Counted from the first letter of the stretch, positions 22,204 through 32,384 are shown. The stretch: DNA of 64,000 bases from Schistocerca nitens (GCF_023898315.1 NC_064615.1:738270950-738334949); one strand, 5' to 3'. The notes: a model not told the origin generated them from the letters alone. Numbers and translations: made by a program.

Positions 22204-22546
22204 CTTAGTGGACAATCTCTTTTGCTTTCCTTGTATGTGGTATAAATCTCCAATATGGTGCCTCTTGAAACACCAAACACTTCTGCAGCTTTAGTTGCAG
22301 AAGCACCCACCTCACAAGCACCAACTATTTGCCCACAACTGACGTCACTTAGCTCCAACATAATGCACTTACAACTACACAGAACACTGTTTTGACCATG
22401 ACTGACACTTGCAGTATATTGAAGAGCTTGCACAGTTGGCATTTGTGGTCAAATGTGGCAAAGTAACCTGCAGGCTTGGCTAGCATATGGATTTATATTC
22501 AATCATGCATTTCTTGTGGCGTTTCCATATTTTTGTTCAACCCCTG
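22204..22546 (-). mobile_element. Tc1-like transposon, 5' part of the split copy
   Basis: Minus-strand reading gives the start of the transposase (MLELSDVSCGQIVGACEVGA, then AAEVFGVSRGTILEIY), the N-terminal helix-turn-helix region. The element ends at 22546 with the inverse of CAGGGGTTGAACAAAAATAT, the partner of the TIR at 17785. The same N-terminus appears at 53269-53451 in the second copy. Confidence 0.8.
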
Positions 22547-23008
22547 CAAGTTGTCAGAAATTTTTTTTCATAAAATGATAAATTTAAACTACAGTGACTG
22601 TATGTGGACAGAAGGATGGCCAGTTCCTAACATCTTTGGGATGAACCCTTTACCTTATTTCATATCTGTTCATTGGATTACATACAGCAGAGGTCAGTTC
22701 ATGATGTTGAACATCTTAAACTTAAGGTTATACTCCATTTATTTACATTCTTGCATTCTGTTTTGTGTGTTCTTATTTAAGAGATTTACCCATAAAAATA
22801 TAAAGCATTCATGATTTTCACTTTTAATTTATAAATTGTGAATTAAAATATACATTATCACTATACTTTATCAAAACAATCTCTTATAGAATGGAAACAG
22901 TTGAGTTTAAAACTTTTTTGCAACTGTAGTAGATTTTCTGGGCAGTTTTATTGACATGGGATAGTTTTTTTTATTTTCAATACATAAAGACTGACTGTCT
23001 GTATACTA
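22547..23008. other. No recognised feature
   Basis: A+T-rich spacer between the Tc1 stack and the RTE element; a hydrophobic chance frame spans 22476-22814. Confidence 0.4.
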
Positions 23009-23120
23009 TTTTTTTTTTATTTATGAATTTGGCCAGCTATGGACTGCATACAACTTAACACTTATGGCGTTTCCTTTTCTTCCTTTCTTCCCAGTACTTC
23101 TTCATTTTTTCTCCAACTGC

Positions 23121-23345
23121 TCATCTCTGCTCATCTGTCCACACTCTCTTGGGTTGAGGTTTTGGCTCATCTTCTTCATAGTTTTCATTTGTTATCAGTA
23201 GCCTGAAATGATTTCTGTCACATATTATTTCTTCTGTAACATCTATTTTGTTGGCATATTTCTTTACAGCTTCTATCCATCCTACAGTTTTTTTCAGCTT
23301 ACTAATGTAATTAAAAATTGTCTTTTTAATCAGCATTTCTTCCAT
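23121..23345 (-). pseudogene. RTE LINE C-terminal tail
   Basis: The 74-codon frame has KKTVGWIEAVKKYANKIDVT, the C-terminal helix region conserved in this RTE group, then EEDEPKPQPKRVWTDEQR, a charged tail. It lies directly downstream of the RT thumb frame, separated by a frameshift at about 23350. Confidence 0.65.
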
Positions 23346-23358
23346 TCTTTTTAAATGT

Positions 23359-23874
23359 TCATAAAATTTTAATCATCTCTTCCTCATTGTATCTGTGATC
23401 TTTTCTGTATTTTTTGTGTAAATCTTCATTTCTCCTTTTAATCCACATATTTTCATTGTTTTTCTCAGGACCTAGAATTTTTCTTAGTATTTTTCTTTCT
23501 CTATTTTCTAGTTCTATTAATTCGCCATTCTTGTTCAATGTTAGGCACTCTGAGCCATATGTCGCTTGTGTCCTAATAACTGAATTGTAATATCTAATCT
23601 TTGCTTGTATGGATATTGATTTCTTATTGTAGTAGTTTTGTGTTAATTTATGTGCAGATTCTAACTTTTTTATCTTTTCTTTATTTGTTGTGTTATCCAT
23701 TCCATTGGCTTGGATCCACTCCCCCAGGTATTTGAATTTATCAACTCCTTTAATTTTTCCATTCTTTGTTTTTATAAACTTTTCTGTATTATGTTTGTGT
23801 TCTATATACTTGGTTTTTTCATAGGATATTTTCAGCCCAGTCTTTTCAGCAATCTCGTGTAACAGATCAAGCAT
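23359..23874 (-). pseudogene. RTE reverse transcriptase, palm-thumb fragment
   Basis: The frame includes KTGLKISYEKTKYI, the block after the catalytic box, FKYLGEWIQANG (FLYLG block), ATYGSECLTLN (YGSE block) and ERKILRKILGPE. The catalytic box LADDMAL lies just upstream at about 23905-23925, after an in-frame stop. The order and motifs match RTE-clade ORF2. Confidence 0.85.
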
Positions 23875-24383
23875 AACTATTGCATCTGTTCAGTTTTCAG
23901 TTATCAATGCCATATCATCTGCAAGGGCTAAACATTTCACTTCAAATTTGTTCTTTCCTTGGCCCATGCTTATACCCCTTGTGCCTCTGTTTTTTAATGT
24001 GCTTTCCCATGTTTTTACTATTTTATCTAAAACCAAGTAAAAGAGAACTGGGGACAGTCCATCTCCTTGTTAAACTCCTGTTTTGATTTTGAATGGTTCA
24101 GAAATTTCGCCTTGAACTTAGTCCTTGATGTTATATCTGTGAGCATTTGTTCAACAAGTCTTCTGGTGTTTTTGTTTATCCCCGATTCATAAATTATCCG
24201 CTGCAGAGTGAAAATCTCATTCTGGAAACATCCCCCAGGCTGTGGCTAAGCCATTTCTCTGCAGTATCCTTTCTTTCAGGAATGCTAGTTTTGCGAGGTT
24301 TGCAGGAGAGCTTCTGTAAAGTTTGGAAGGTAGGAGACGAGATACTGGCAGAAGTAAAGCTGTGAGTACCGGGTGTGAGTCAT

Positions 24384-24456
24384 GCTTCGGTAGCTCAGAT
24401 GGTAGAGCACTTGCCCACGAAAGGCAAAGGTCCCGAGTTTGAGTCTCGGTCGGGCA
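24384..24456 (+). tRNA. tRNA-like sequence, probably nonfunctional
   Basis: It has a D-arm GCTC/GAGC with U8-A9, an anticodon stem TTGCC/GGCAA with loop CACGAAA (anticodon position CGA), and a T-arm CCGAG/CTCGG with TTTGAGT. The acceptor stem GCTTCGG/TCGGGCA mispairs at its tip, and position 33 is A rather than U, so a working tRNA is unlikely. It is a component of the 301-bp unit. Confidence 0.4.
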
Positions 24457-24684
24457 CACAGTTTTAATCTGCCAGGAAGTTTCATATCAGCGCACACTCC
24501 GCTGCAGATTGAAAATCTCATTCTGGAAACATCCCCCAGGCTGTGGCTAAGCCATGTCTCCGCAGTATCCTTTCTTTCGGGAGTGCTAGTTCTGCAAGGT
24601 TCGCAGGAGAGCTTCTGTAAAGTTTGGAAGGTAGGAGACGAGATGCTGGCAGAAGTAAAGCTGTGAGTACCGGGCGTGAGTCGT

Positions 24685-24757
24685 GCTTCGGTAGCTCAGA
24701 TGGTAGAGCACTTGCCCGCGCAAGGCAAATGTCCCGAGTTCGAGTCTCGGTCAGGCA
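24685..24757 (+). tRNA. tRNA-like sequence, second unit, probably nonfunctional
   Basis: It has the same fold as the first unit, with a better T-loop (TTCGAGT) and anticodon loop CGCGCAA. The acceptor stem again mispairs at its outer end and position 33 is G. A- and B-box-like internal promoter elements are intact, so pol III transcription is conceivable. Confidence 0.4.
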
Positions 24758-25278
24758 CACAGTTTTAATCTGCCAGGAAGTTTCATATCAGTGCACACTC
24801 CACTGCAGAGTGAAAATCTCATTCTTCCCAGTATTATTGTTTCTTATTACTATTCCATTTTTTCCATGCCTTTAGTTGATTGTCAATCGCTTCATCACAC
24901 AACTCGTTCCACCATCTGTGTCTTGGTATTCTTCATGGTTGTCCCATTTCTTTAACTGACCCTAGCATTATTTCTTTAATTCCTTCCCAATCATCCATTT
25001 TTCTTGTGTTTAGTATATCAAAGAATTTGTCCTGATTTTACATGAGAAATTTAGCGTTTGCTCTTGGAAATCTTCTTGGTTTTGGTTTAGGTTTGTTTGG
25101 TTGGAACATGGTCTTTATTTCAGTCAGATAATGGTGTGAGTCTATGTTTAGGACATTCCTCGCTCTGACATCCAAGATTTCCTTGTAGTTGCGAGATGTT
25201 ATTGCCACATGGTCCAATTGATATTCACCTTGATTTTAATTTGGTGATGCCCATGTTTTCTTCTTACTTGCAAGTTTT

Positions 25279-25497
25279 CTGAAAAATGTTGACATTAGTT
25301 TTACGTTAAATTGTTTACAAAAATCTATGAGTCTTTCCCCATTCCTGTTGGTTCTTTCATGTGCTGGATAATCTCCAACTACTGTTTCCTGAAAAATGTT
25401 GACATTAGTTTTACGTTAAATTGTTTACAAAAATCTATGAGTCTTTCCCCATTCCTGTTGGTTCTTTCATGTGCTGGATAATCTTCAACTACTGATT
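25279..25497. repeat. 110-bp tandem duplication inside the RTE endonuclease
   Basis: TGAAAAATGTTGACATTAGT begins at 25280 and again at 25390; the following 105 bases repeat almost exactly, with CTCC against CTTC near the end. The length is not a multiple of three, so the duplication shifts the endonuclease frame. Confidence 0.9.
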
Positions 25498-25744
25498 TAA
25501 ATTTTATTTTTTTGCCAACTTGTGCATTAAAGTCGCCCAGTAAAATTTTGATATGTTCTTTTGGTAATTTGGATGTTTCGTGTTCTAGCATTTCCCAAAA
25601 ATCTTTCACTTTGTCAATATTTGTTCTGTTATGTTGGTTGATAGGTGCATGAAAATTTATAATGATATAACATTTATTGCCTGACTTGAACGTCAGAAAT
25701 GAAATTCGTTCTGATTTGGAGCTAAAATTAGTTATTGATTCCAA
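25379..25744 (-). pseudogene. RTE endonuclease (APE-like), middle-C-terminal fragment
   Basis: The 121-codon frame has INFHAPIN, then HIKILLGDFNAQVGKK, the catalytic GDFNA block of apurinic-type endonucleases, and RTNRNGERLIDFCKQFNV with STFFRKQ, the conserved N-G-x-R-L-x-x-F-C block. In the family this domain nicks the target DNA to prime reverse transcription. It is cut at its end by the 110-bp duplication. Confidence 0.85.
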
Positions 25745-25747
25745 AAG

Positions 25748-26233
25748 TTACTGTTTGACCATAAATGCTGTCCCTAATATATTCGTATTGTGGGAATTTT
25801 TAATGGTTGGTTTCCCTTTGCAGAATGTGTATCTACCTGACTCAAATGCATTTTCATCCAGATACCTTGTTTCTTGAAGTGCTAATATAAGTATGTTGCA
25901 TTGATTGAAAGTGTCCATTAGGTGTTTTAGTTTTCCAACTTTCATGAGTGTGTTGATGTTCAGAGTCCACAGTAGGTGTTTTTTCTTGGATCTTATCTTT
26001 GAAGAAGTACTAGGTAGCTCCGACTCTTTCTTACATGATGTTCTAGGCTCTCCAGAATCCAAAGGCCTAGTTGCACCGCCATGAATAGCGATGGGAGATT
26101 GGTTTTCCTTCTGAAATTTACCATTATGTCTTAGGTTAAAGTTTAGTTTGGGGAAAGGTAGCTGATCTTTTCCATGACAAAAATTCACCACTAACATGTG
26201 GAACAGATACCTTTTGCAGCCGAGAACAGACAC
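25748..26233 (-). pseudogene. RTE endonuclease, N-terminal fragment
   Basis: The last part of this frame contains LLWTLNINTLMKVGKLKHLM and ILALQETRY, the N-terminal APE-endonuclease blocks (N-x-x-x-L and Q-E-T-R with the metal-binding Glu). The preceding 70 codons look like the element's 5' leader. It is separated from the downstream endonuclease frame by a stop at about 25745. Confidence 0.75.
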
Positions 26234-26480
26234 TACAGTCTTGGGCTTTTATACAAAAGCCTGCCTCTTCTGCCAGTTCTGTCATTCTGATGATCTTCAT
26301 CACTGCCTTCACAGCTGTTAAGGTCTTCACCGTTTCCCTGGTAAGGGACCCTCACAAGGTACTACTATCGCTTGGGCCAGGTGAACCAAGGCTTTTTAAT
26401 GAGGTGTTACTCCGCCCCCTCCTCCTTTTTCATCCAGGCTTGGGACCAGCTTTGGTGGAGTTGTCTGTATACTTTATGTA

Positions 26481-26997
26481 TTGAAAATTTATTTTATGCT
26501 TGCTGCTGTCCATCTTGGTTGAAATTGTTTCTCTTTTATATTTAATATTAGTCAAATTAGTAAGAATACAATGCCCGTTTTCTTGATGTCTTTACACTTG
26601 TTGTGAAAATTAATTTTTTTCATGTTTTCCTAATGAATTTCATGTTTTTGTAATGAATTTCATGTTTCTTGATGAAAAAGAAGGTTAGCAAAAAGCACAT
26701 CCGGAGTAATACTGGACTGTAAATTGCTCTTCTCAGTAATAATTATGATAGCTTTATTTTATGTACTGAACATAAAAAGTGCTGCAGGAGAGTTATCCCA
26801 AAAATATGATACTGTATTTTAAGTGTAAATGAAAATATGTATTCACAAATGCCAGCTCATTTGCAAAGGTTTACAGGATCCTCAGGACTTAAGAACCTTT
26901 AGTCATGTTTGTGTTGACATATGTCTTCTGCATGTCCCACTTAATGGTCCTCTGTATCCACAGGGAAAAGAACATTCTTATTACTCACTATTTTCAT
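26481..26997. other. No recognised feature
   Basis: A+T-rich DNA, with three near-identical ATGAATTTCATGTTT-like repeats around 26633-26665. Confidence 0.4.
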
Positions 26998-27435
26998 GGT
27001 CTTCAGTCTTTTAGGGAGGTCTGATGCAGCTCTCAATGCTAGTCTGTCCTGTGCGAGTCACTTCATCTCTATACAACCACTGTAACCCACATCCATTTGA
27101 ACTCGCTTATTTTACTCATCCCTTGGTCTCTCTTTACAGTTTATATGCCCCACACTTCCTCTATTACCAAACTGATGATTCCTTGTTGCTGCAGCATGCA
27201 TCCTATCAATCAACCCATTCTTTAAGCAAAGTTGTGCCATAAATTTCTTTCTTCGTCAGTTAAGTTCAGTACCTCCACATTAGTTACTTGATCTACCCCT
27301 ATAACCTTTATCATTCTTCTGTAGCACCAAATTCCAAAACTGGCATTCTCTTCTTGTACAAACTACTAATTGTACAAATTTTATTTCTGCACAAGACTAC
27401 ACTCTTGAAACATGCTTTCAGGAAAAAATTATTAC
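26998..27435 (-). mobile_element. RTE LINE 3' end fragment
   Basis: Read on the minus strand this matches the 3' part of the RTE element at 38606-41676: CTTCAGTCTTTTAGGGAGGT against that copy's terminal block, CTTGGTCTCTC against its GRPRDEY region, and a block equivalent to FEMWCYRRMLKI near 27330. The frame is broken repeatedly. The RT palm of probably the same copy lies at 30885-31050. Confidence 0.7.
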
Positions 27436-27705
27436 TATCAAAATTACTTACATTTTTCCACATTTAGGGCTAGCTGTCATTCATCACACCAACTGGAAAT
27501 TTTGTCTAAGTCGTCTTATATCTTCATACAGTCACTCAACTTCGCATTCCCTATCAAACACCACAGCATCATCAGCAAACAACCACAGCTTGCTGCCTAC
27601 CCTGTCTGCCAAATCATTTATGTATATAGAGAAAAACAGCGGTCCTATCATACTTCTGTGGGGCACACTTGACAATATACTTGCCTCTGAAGAACAGTCA
27701 CCCTC

Positions 27706-27828
27706 TTGCCTCGGGCATGGATGTGTGTGATGTCCTTAGGTTAGTTAGGTTTAAGTAGTTCTAAGTTCTGGGGGACTAATGACCACAGCAGTTGAGTCCC
27801 ATAGTGCTCAGAGCCATTTGAACCATTT
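27706..27828 (+). mobile_element. 5'-truncated SINE with perfect 14-bp target duplication
   Basis: Only the body and tail of the SINE family seen full length at 57393-57590 are present (CTCGGGCATGGATGTGTGTG through GAGCCATTTGAACCATTT). GAACAGTCACCCTC occurs exactly at 27692-27705 and 27829-27842. The tRNA head was lost at insertion, not later, since the duplication abuts the truncated end. Confidence 0.9.
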
Positions 27829-28248
27829 GAACAGTCACCCTCGAGGACAGCATACTGGAGTCTATTATTCAAGAAGTCTTCGAGCCACTCACATATCTGT
27901 CAATTTATTCCATATGCTTGTACCTCCATTAACAGCCTGTAATTGGGCACTGTGTCAGATGCTTTCCAGAAATCTAGAATTATGGGCTCTGCCTGTTGCC
28001 CTTCATTCATAGTTCTCAGTGTATGATGTCAAAAGGGGCCAGCTAAGTTTCACATGAGTGATGCTTTCTAAAACTGTGCTGATTTATGCACAAAAGCTTC
28101 TCACTCTCACGAAAGTTTATTATATTCAAATGAGAACATGTTCAAGGATTCTGTAGCAAATAGAAGTTAGGACTATTTTTCTGTAATTTTGTGGGTCCAT
28201 TTCTTTTTACCATTCTTATATACTGGAGTCACCTGCACTTTTTTCCAG

Positions 28249-28491
28249 TCACTTGGTACATTGTGCTGGGTGAGAGATTTGCAATAGGTAATGGGCCAAT
28301 GCTATAGAGTACTCTCTGTAAAAGTGGACCAGGATTCCATCTGGACCTGGTGATTTATTTGCTTTCAAATCTTTCAGTTGTTTCTCTACACCAGTTATGC
28401 TCATCACTGTGTTGTTCATATGGGAATCTGTCCAGTGGTCAAATGACAGTATGTTTGTATGATTCTCCTGTGTGAACAATTTCTTGAACAT
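28249..28491 (-). pseudogene. CR1 ORF2, linker/RT fingers fragment
   Basis: The 80-codon frame has FKKLFTQEN, then GVEKQLKDLKANKSPGPDGI, the first conserved RT block (K-S-P-G-P-D-G). It corresponds to 5270-5350 of the plus-strand copy. The palm follows in other frames below 28249. Confidence 0.8.
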
Positions 28492-28954
28492 GAAATTTTA
28501 AACTTCAGCTTTCATTTTGCTATCTTCAACTACCACACCAGACAGGTCAACAAGGGACAAAATGGAAGCCTTCGACTGCTTAGCAATTTTGCATAGGATC
28601 AGAATTTTCTCAGGTTCCCTGCCAGATCTTTTGCTAATGGTGTGACAGTGGTAGTTGTTGTATGCTTCAGGCATAGATCTTTTTACAGACTACTAACCTT
28701 CACTTGTCATCATTTAAGTGTTCCCTTTTGAATTTAGAGTCCAACAGCCTGTGCTTCCTCAGCATCCACCGAACTTCATTTTTAAACCATGGTGACTTTT
28801 TCATCCAATATGCACTTACTATGCATATAACTCTACAGACCACGATTTACAATCCCTAAACTTTGGCCATAATTCCTCTAATTCCATCTTACTGGAACTA
28901 AGTGATGCCCATTCACTGTGTAAGTGAGATGTTAATAAGTCCTTATCTGCTCCA

Positions 28955-29330
28955 TCAGAAACACTCTCCAAGCCTTCTTGACTGATTTTTTAACTCTCGT
29001 AAACAAAGTTTGCTATAAAAACATCCAAAAATTAACTTGGTTTCACCTACACCTGTTGTACTCAACTTCACACTGTCAAACTCAACTTCAATCTCATTAG
29101 AAACAACATTTTTGTGAACTGCAATGAAACCCCCCCCCATACCTCCACCCATGGCCCCTAATCTGTCTTTCCAATATGGTTCCACAACTCGCTAAATATC
29201 TCAGAGCTTTACACTTCAGGTTGCAGCCATCTCTCGGTTCCAACAATAATTTGAGCACAAGAACTTTCCTGGAGGATAGTAAATTCAGGAACTTTATTAC
29301 AAATACTTTGACAGTTTATGGATAAAATTG
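28955..29330 (-). pseudogene. CR1 endonuclease, N-terminal region
   Basis: Translation gives ILSINCQSICNKVPEF, the N-terminal APE-endonuclease block with conserved Asn, ERWL nearby (the E-T-W-L block), then GGGFIAVHKNVVSNEIEV, the G-G-G-V-x-I-x-V block. The catalytic residues of the C-terminal half lie at lower coordinates in broken frames. The domain would nick target DNA in a functional element. Confidence 0.75.
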
Positions 29331-29399
29331 TGGCAGTTGAAGTGTCTTTATTCTGAACCCCATTTGACTTCCCTTGCTGTGTATCAACTTGAGAGTGTT

Positions 29400-30330
29400 C
29401 ATCACAGCACCTCAAACTACTGCCTAGCCTAAAAATCCCATGTGCACTCCACAAGTACTCTGTTACCCGAGTAGCTGCTTCCTTTGTGTAGTGCAACTGT
29501 GACATATCAAGGGAAGTCATACAAATTCCCACACAATAACACAGGTCTAGAAATCTGCAGCTAAGACCATCACAGAGACAATGAAGCCTTTGATTGAGAC
29601 CCTCTAGTCAGCTTCAAACAAAAGGACCTCGATCAACTCTGGGAATGATGCTGCAAATTGGGAGCTCTGCTTCCATCCCATGTGCAACCACCTGCACCAG
29701 CTGCTTCACCACCTGCGCCAGCTGCCTGTAAGAACTGAGGATCACCTCAGAACCCATGCAATCACTGTTGTTAGTGCCAGTGTGAGCCACAACATGCAGA
29801 CGACTGACCCTGCACGCTCAATAGCCACAAGCAAGGCCACCTCCACATCTCAGATGAGAACCCTGGCAGATATACGGAGTACACATTGGCTTTCTTTTCA
29901 GCCCTGCACACTTTCTGCCTAATGGGCTATATAATACGCCTAATATTGGAGCTCCCAGTAACTAGTAAACCTCCTCTGTGTAGCTGTTTGGGCCCTGCTG
30001 AAGGAGCGGTCACCTATCCGCTCAGGGTGTGAAAGATGAGGCCAGGCGACCAGTCTCGACAATTGCACTTTGACTCATGTGATGTGAACATGCTACTATC
30101 CACCACTCACCCTGCTGTGAGGGCAAATCCACCACATCAGGTGCCTCAGAAGCAGAGCCTGTGGGCAAAACAAGTGACACCTGAGATGTCCCATGTGATG
30201 TGCCAGATTTTCTGCCAACGCCACACCCGGAGGCAGCAGCCTGAACGTGAGCGACCATAGCCAAAAGCACATTCAGCTGTTCATGAACTGCAGCCAGGTC
30301 CTCCTGCATCTGCACACAGAATGCACACAT
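29400..30330 (-). pseudogene. CR1 ORF1 remnant
   Basis: The start at 30330 encodes CAFCVQMQEDLAAVHEQLNV, a Cys-containing then helical, coiled-coil-like N-terminus. Below it, several frames match the esterase-like domain of the copy at 3410-3916, ending near YTKEAATRVTEYLW (equivalent to QLAATRVAEAVW). Numerous stops separate these pieces. Confidence 0.7.
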
Positions 30331-30486
30331 CCTAGACTTGCTAGTAAGACTAACTGAAGAAATGCACTATAAAAGCAGACTGTCGTAGTTATGCAGCATG
30401 CTACCCTCTTGATGTGTCACCAATGCATGCTGATGCATTAATGAGCTGTGGAGCTGGCTAATTAGTGAGAATCTCTTGTGCTACAG

Positions 30487-30877
30487 GCTGAATGAATTTA
30501 CACTTACAAATATTCAAGATTAAACCTCTTAAACAGAGAAACATGCACAAAATTTAATAAATATACTCTGACAAAAACACAGGAAAAGCTAAGACTTAAC
30601 TTGCTGTTAGCCGTGTGTCAGCTGAGAGCTGGGGCCTTACTGACTGGCTTACTAATTGAATGGACAGTTGCTTTCAAGACAAAGCAAATGAGCAACTACT
30701 GTACAACAGACTGAATGAAGGTACCCTTACAAAAACATGAGATTAAACCTCATAAACAGAGAACCTGCAAGAAATTTAATAAATATACTACAACAAAAAC
30801 ACAGAAAAATACAAATACTTAACTTGCTACTCTGCAGATGTATGCCAGCTGCGAGCTGGAGCCTTCTCTCTGAGCTT
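30487..30877. repeat. Two 5'-UTR monomers of CR1
   Basis: 30487-30637 and 30711-30877 share CTGAATGAA, GATTAAACCTC, AAATTTAATAAATATACT and a final CAGCTG-GAGCTGG block, spaced about 223 bp. Tandem 5'-UTR monomers usually carry the promoter of such LINEs; that function is inferred. Confidence 0.65.
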
Positions 30878-30884
30878 TTGTTCC

Positions 30885-31050
30885 CTTTCCAAATTTCTCC
30901 TTGTTTACCTCTCATACTCAATAGACAGACTGAATAAGTTTGGAATAGGATACAACTCTGTCTCACTCCCTTCTCATCTACTGCTTCCATTTTACATTCT
31001 TTGACTCTTAACAACTCTTTGACTCTTGGAATTATTTCATTCATTTCCTA
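30885..31050 (-). mobile_element. RTE reverse transcriptase fragment
   Basis: The minus-strand frame includes EAVDEKGVRQSC and MRGKQGEIWKGNKSS, matching the GKGLRQGCSL and VKETKEKFG region of the RTE copy at 40740-40850. It probably belongs with the 3' fragment at 26998-27435. Confidence 0.6.
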
Positions 31051-31999
31051 ATAACTTTACTCTTAACAGTTTTTGTTGCTATCAATAATCAGTAATCAGT
31101 TTCAGCTGAACTGTGGTGTACACAATCTCACCAGAAGACAGAAAAATAAAAAAAATATTTTTATGTTGACTTTGAATCCTTTTTTAAGCTTCAACATGGA
31201 GACACACACACTGGTGTAAAGGTATTCAACAAACTCTCATCTAACAAAAAGCAAGAAATTCAAAATCCCAACCTTTCTAAAAGAAAATTAAAACATGACT
31301 CTTCAGCCACTCTTTTTACAATTTACCCCAATATCTAGGTATGAGAATTGAAATGTTCCTGTAGCTACAAGGCAAGTAGCAGTGTTCATTGTGAATATGC
31401 TTGAAAGTAGTAATGTGCTGTAAACAAGACTCAGTGTCCACAGAGGCAGGTAAATATTTTCCTTAAAAAATAGCAATGTAGCCAGTTTAATGTGAGAGAT
31501 GTCAATAAGAGAAAACAACAGTTATTTATTATAACCAAGGACTTTTTTTTTATATTTTATTTTTTGTTGTTTTTTATTTTTTCCCCAAAGTAGAAGTTTT
31601 CTTCCTAATTTACTGATTAAATTTAGCTAGCATAAGCACAAATAACATAAGCAGGATAATGATATTTTATTGTTAATAGAGAATGTAATAATATCCTACG
31701 ATTTACTTGTCTTTTGTTAACATATTCCTTACTCATCCCACATTCCTGAAAGTTCTCCTTTGTGATGAATCTACAAAACACAGTGAATGAATGAATTTAT
31801 TAATGAACCTTCTTCTTTATATCATGAAGATAAGATTCTACCAGTAGCAAACTGGATGACATGTATCCCACAACACTTTTATTTGCTAAGGAGAATTTTA
31901 TAATCAATACAATCAAAGGCTATGGCAACATAAGGTCATAAAATTATTACAAGCCATAATGGTAACAAGACATAGTTGTAACTTGATCATGACAACTCT
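31051..31999. other. No recognised feature
   Basis: A+T-rich DNA with a T-rich tract at 31540-31582; nothing with coding similarity. Confidence 0.4.
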
Positions 32000-32380
32000 T
32001 ATAAGCCCTTGCCAAGTCATCTAATTTGGAAGCCAGTGTCCTGGTAGCATCCTATAAAGAAGTACAGATTCATCTGCATTATAAATCTGATGTGGTATTA
32101 AGTTTTTGGAGGGAATGGCTTCTTCAGATTCTTTTTTGAAGTTTTCTGCATGCACTGTATCTCCCAGAAGACTTTCACCCATCACTAAAAGCTGGCATAT
32201 GCCATGATGAGCTTTCCAACCAACCTCGGTTGACTGTGAAGTGAGGTTCGCCGTTTCGTGCTTTTTCCTGCAGGATTGGATTGGATATCTGAACACCATG
32301 CTCTCTTTTCTCACTGAACCAAATGAACAATGCTTCATCCAGTGTTTCATTTCTTGCTTTCTTTATTGTACTGCCCACAC
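32000..32380 (-). pseudogene. Tigger/pogo-like transposase fragment
   Basis: Minus-strand frames give LDEALFIWFSEKREHGVQIS, the CENP-B/Tc5-type DNA-binding domain (x-x-W-F-x-x-x-R), then KAHHGICQLLVMGESLL and IYNADESVLLYRMLPGHWLP, where NADES carries the first catalytic Asp of the DDE domain. The frames are split by a shift near 32200. The rest of the catalytic domain is missing, and the piece abuts a Tc1 fragment of the opposite strand. Confidence 0.8.
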
Positions 32381-32384
32381 TGCA

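Larger units (their letters stand above)
24198..24824 (+). repeat. 301-bp tandem repeat carrying tRNA-like units (2.1 copies)
   Basis: Units begin at 24198, 24499 and 24800 (CCGCTGCAG or CCACTGCAG), spacing exactly 301 bp; the third is only about 25 bp. Each full unit has a CTCATTCTGGAAACATC head, an AGTTTGGAAGGTAGGAGACG middle and a 73-nt tRNA-like segment. The two copies are about 95 percent alike by eye. The array sits within the RTE RT region without a clear target duplication. Confidence 0.85.
23009..26480 (-). mobile_element. RTE-clade LINE, near full length but broken
   Basis: Minus-strand order from high to low: endonuclease (26233-25379), a linker carrying the RTE-type WWNEL block near 24910, RT palm and thumb (24130-23359), the C-terminal tail (23345-23121) and a poly-A tail (T run 23009-23018). 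Between linker and palm sits a 301-bp tandem repeat (24198-24824), and the RT fingers are missing there, so DNA was lost as well as gained. A 110-bp duplication disrupts the endonuclease. The 5' limit is approximate. Confidence 0.8.
27440..30880 (-). mobile_element. CR1-clade LINE with 5' UTR, ORF1 and most of ORF2; 3' end missing
   Basis: From high to low: 5' UTR with two degenerate monomers (30487-30877), ORF1 with a coiled-coil-like start (30330-30022) and esterase region (29950-29400), endonuclease (29330-28500), RT fingers (28491-28249) and palm (to about 27440). Stops and shifts are common. The RT thumb and 3' UTR are absent, which is unusual because LINEs normally lose the 5' end. It contains a truncated SINE at 27706-27828. 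Confidence 0.8.

Noticed and set aside
24384-24757. Two functional tRNA genes
   Set aside because: The acceptor stems mispair at the tip, U33 is replaced and the units sit in a tandem repeat, so functional tRNAs are unlikely.
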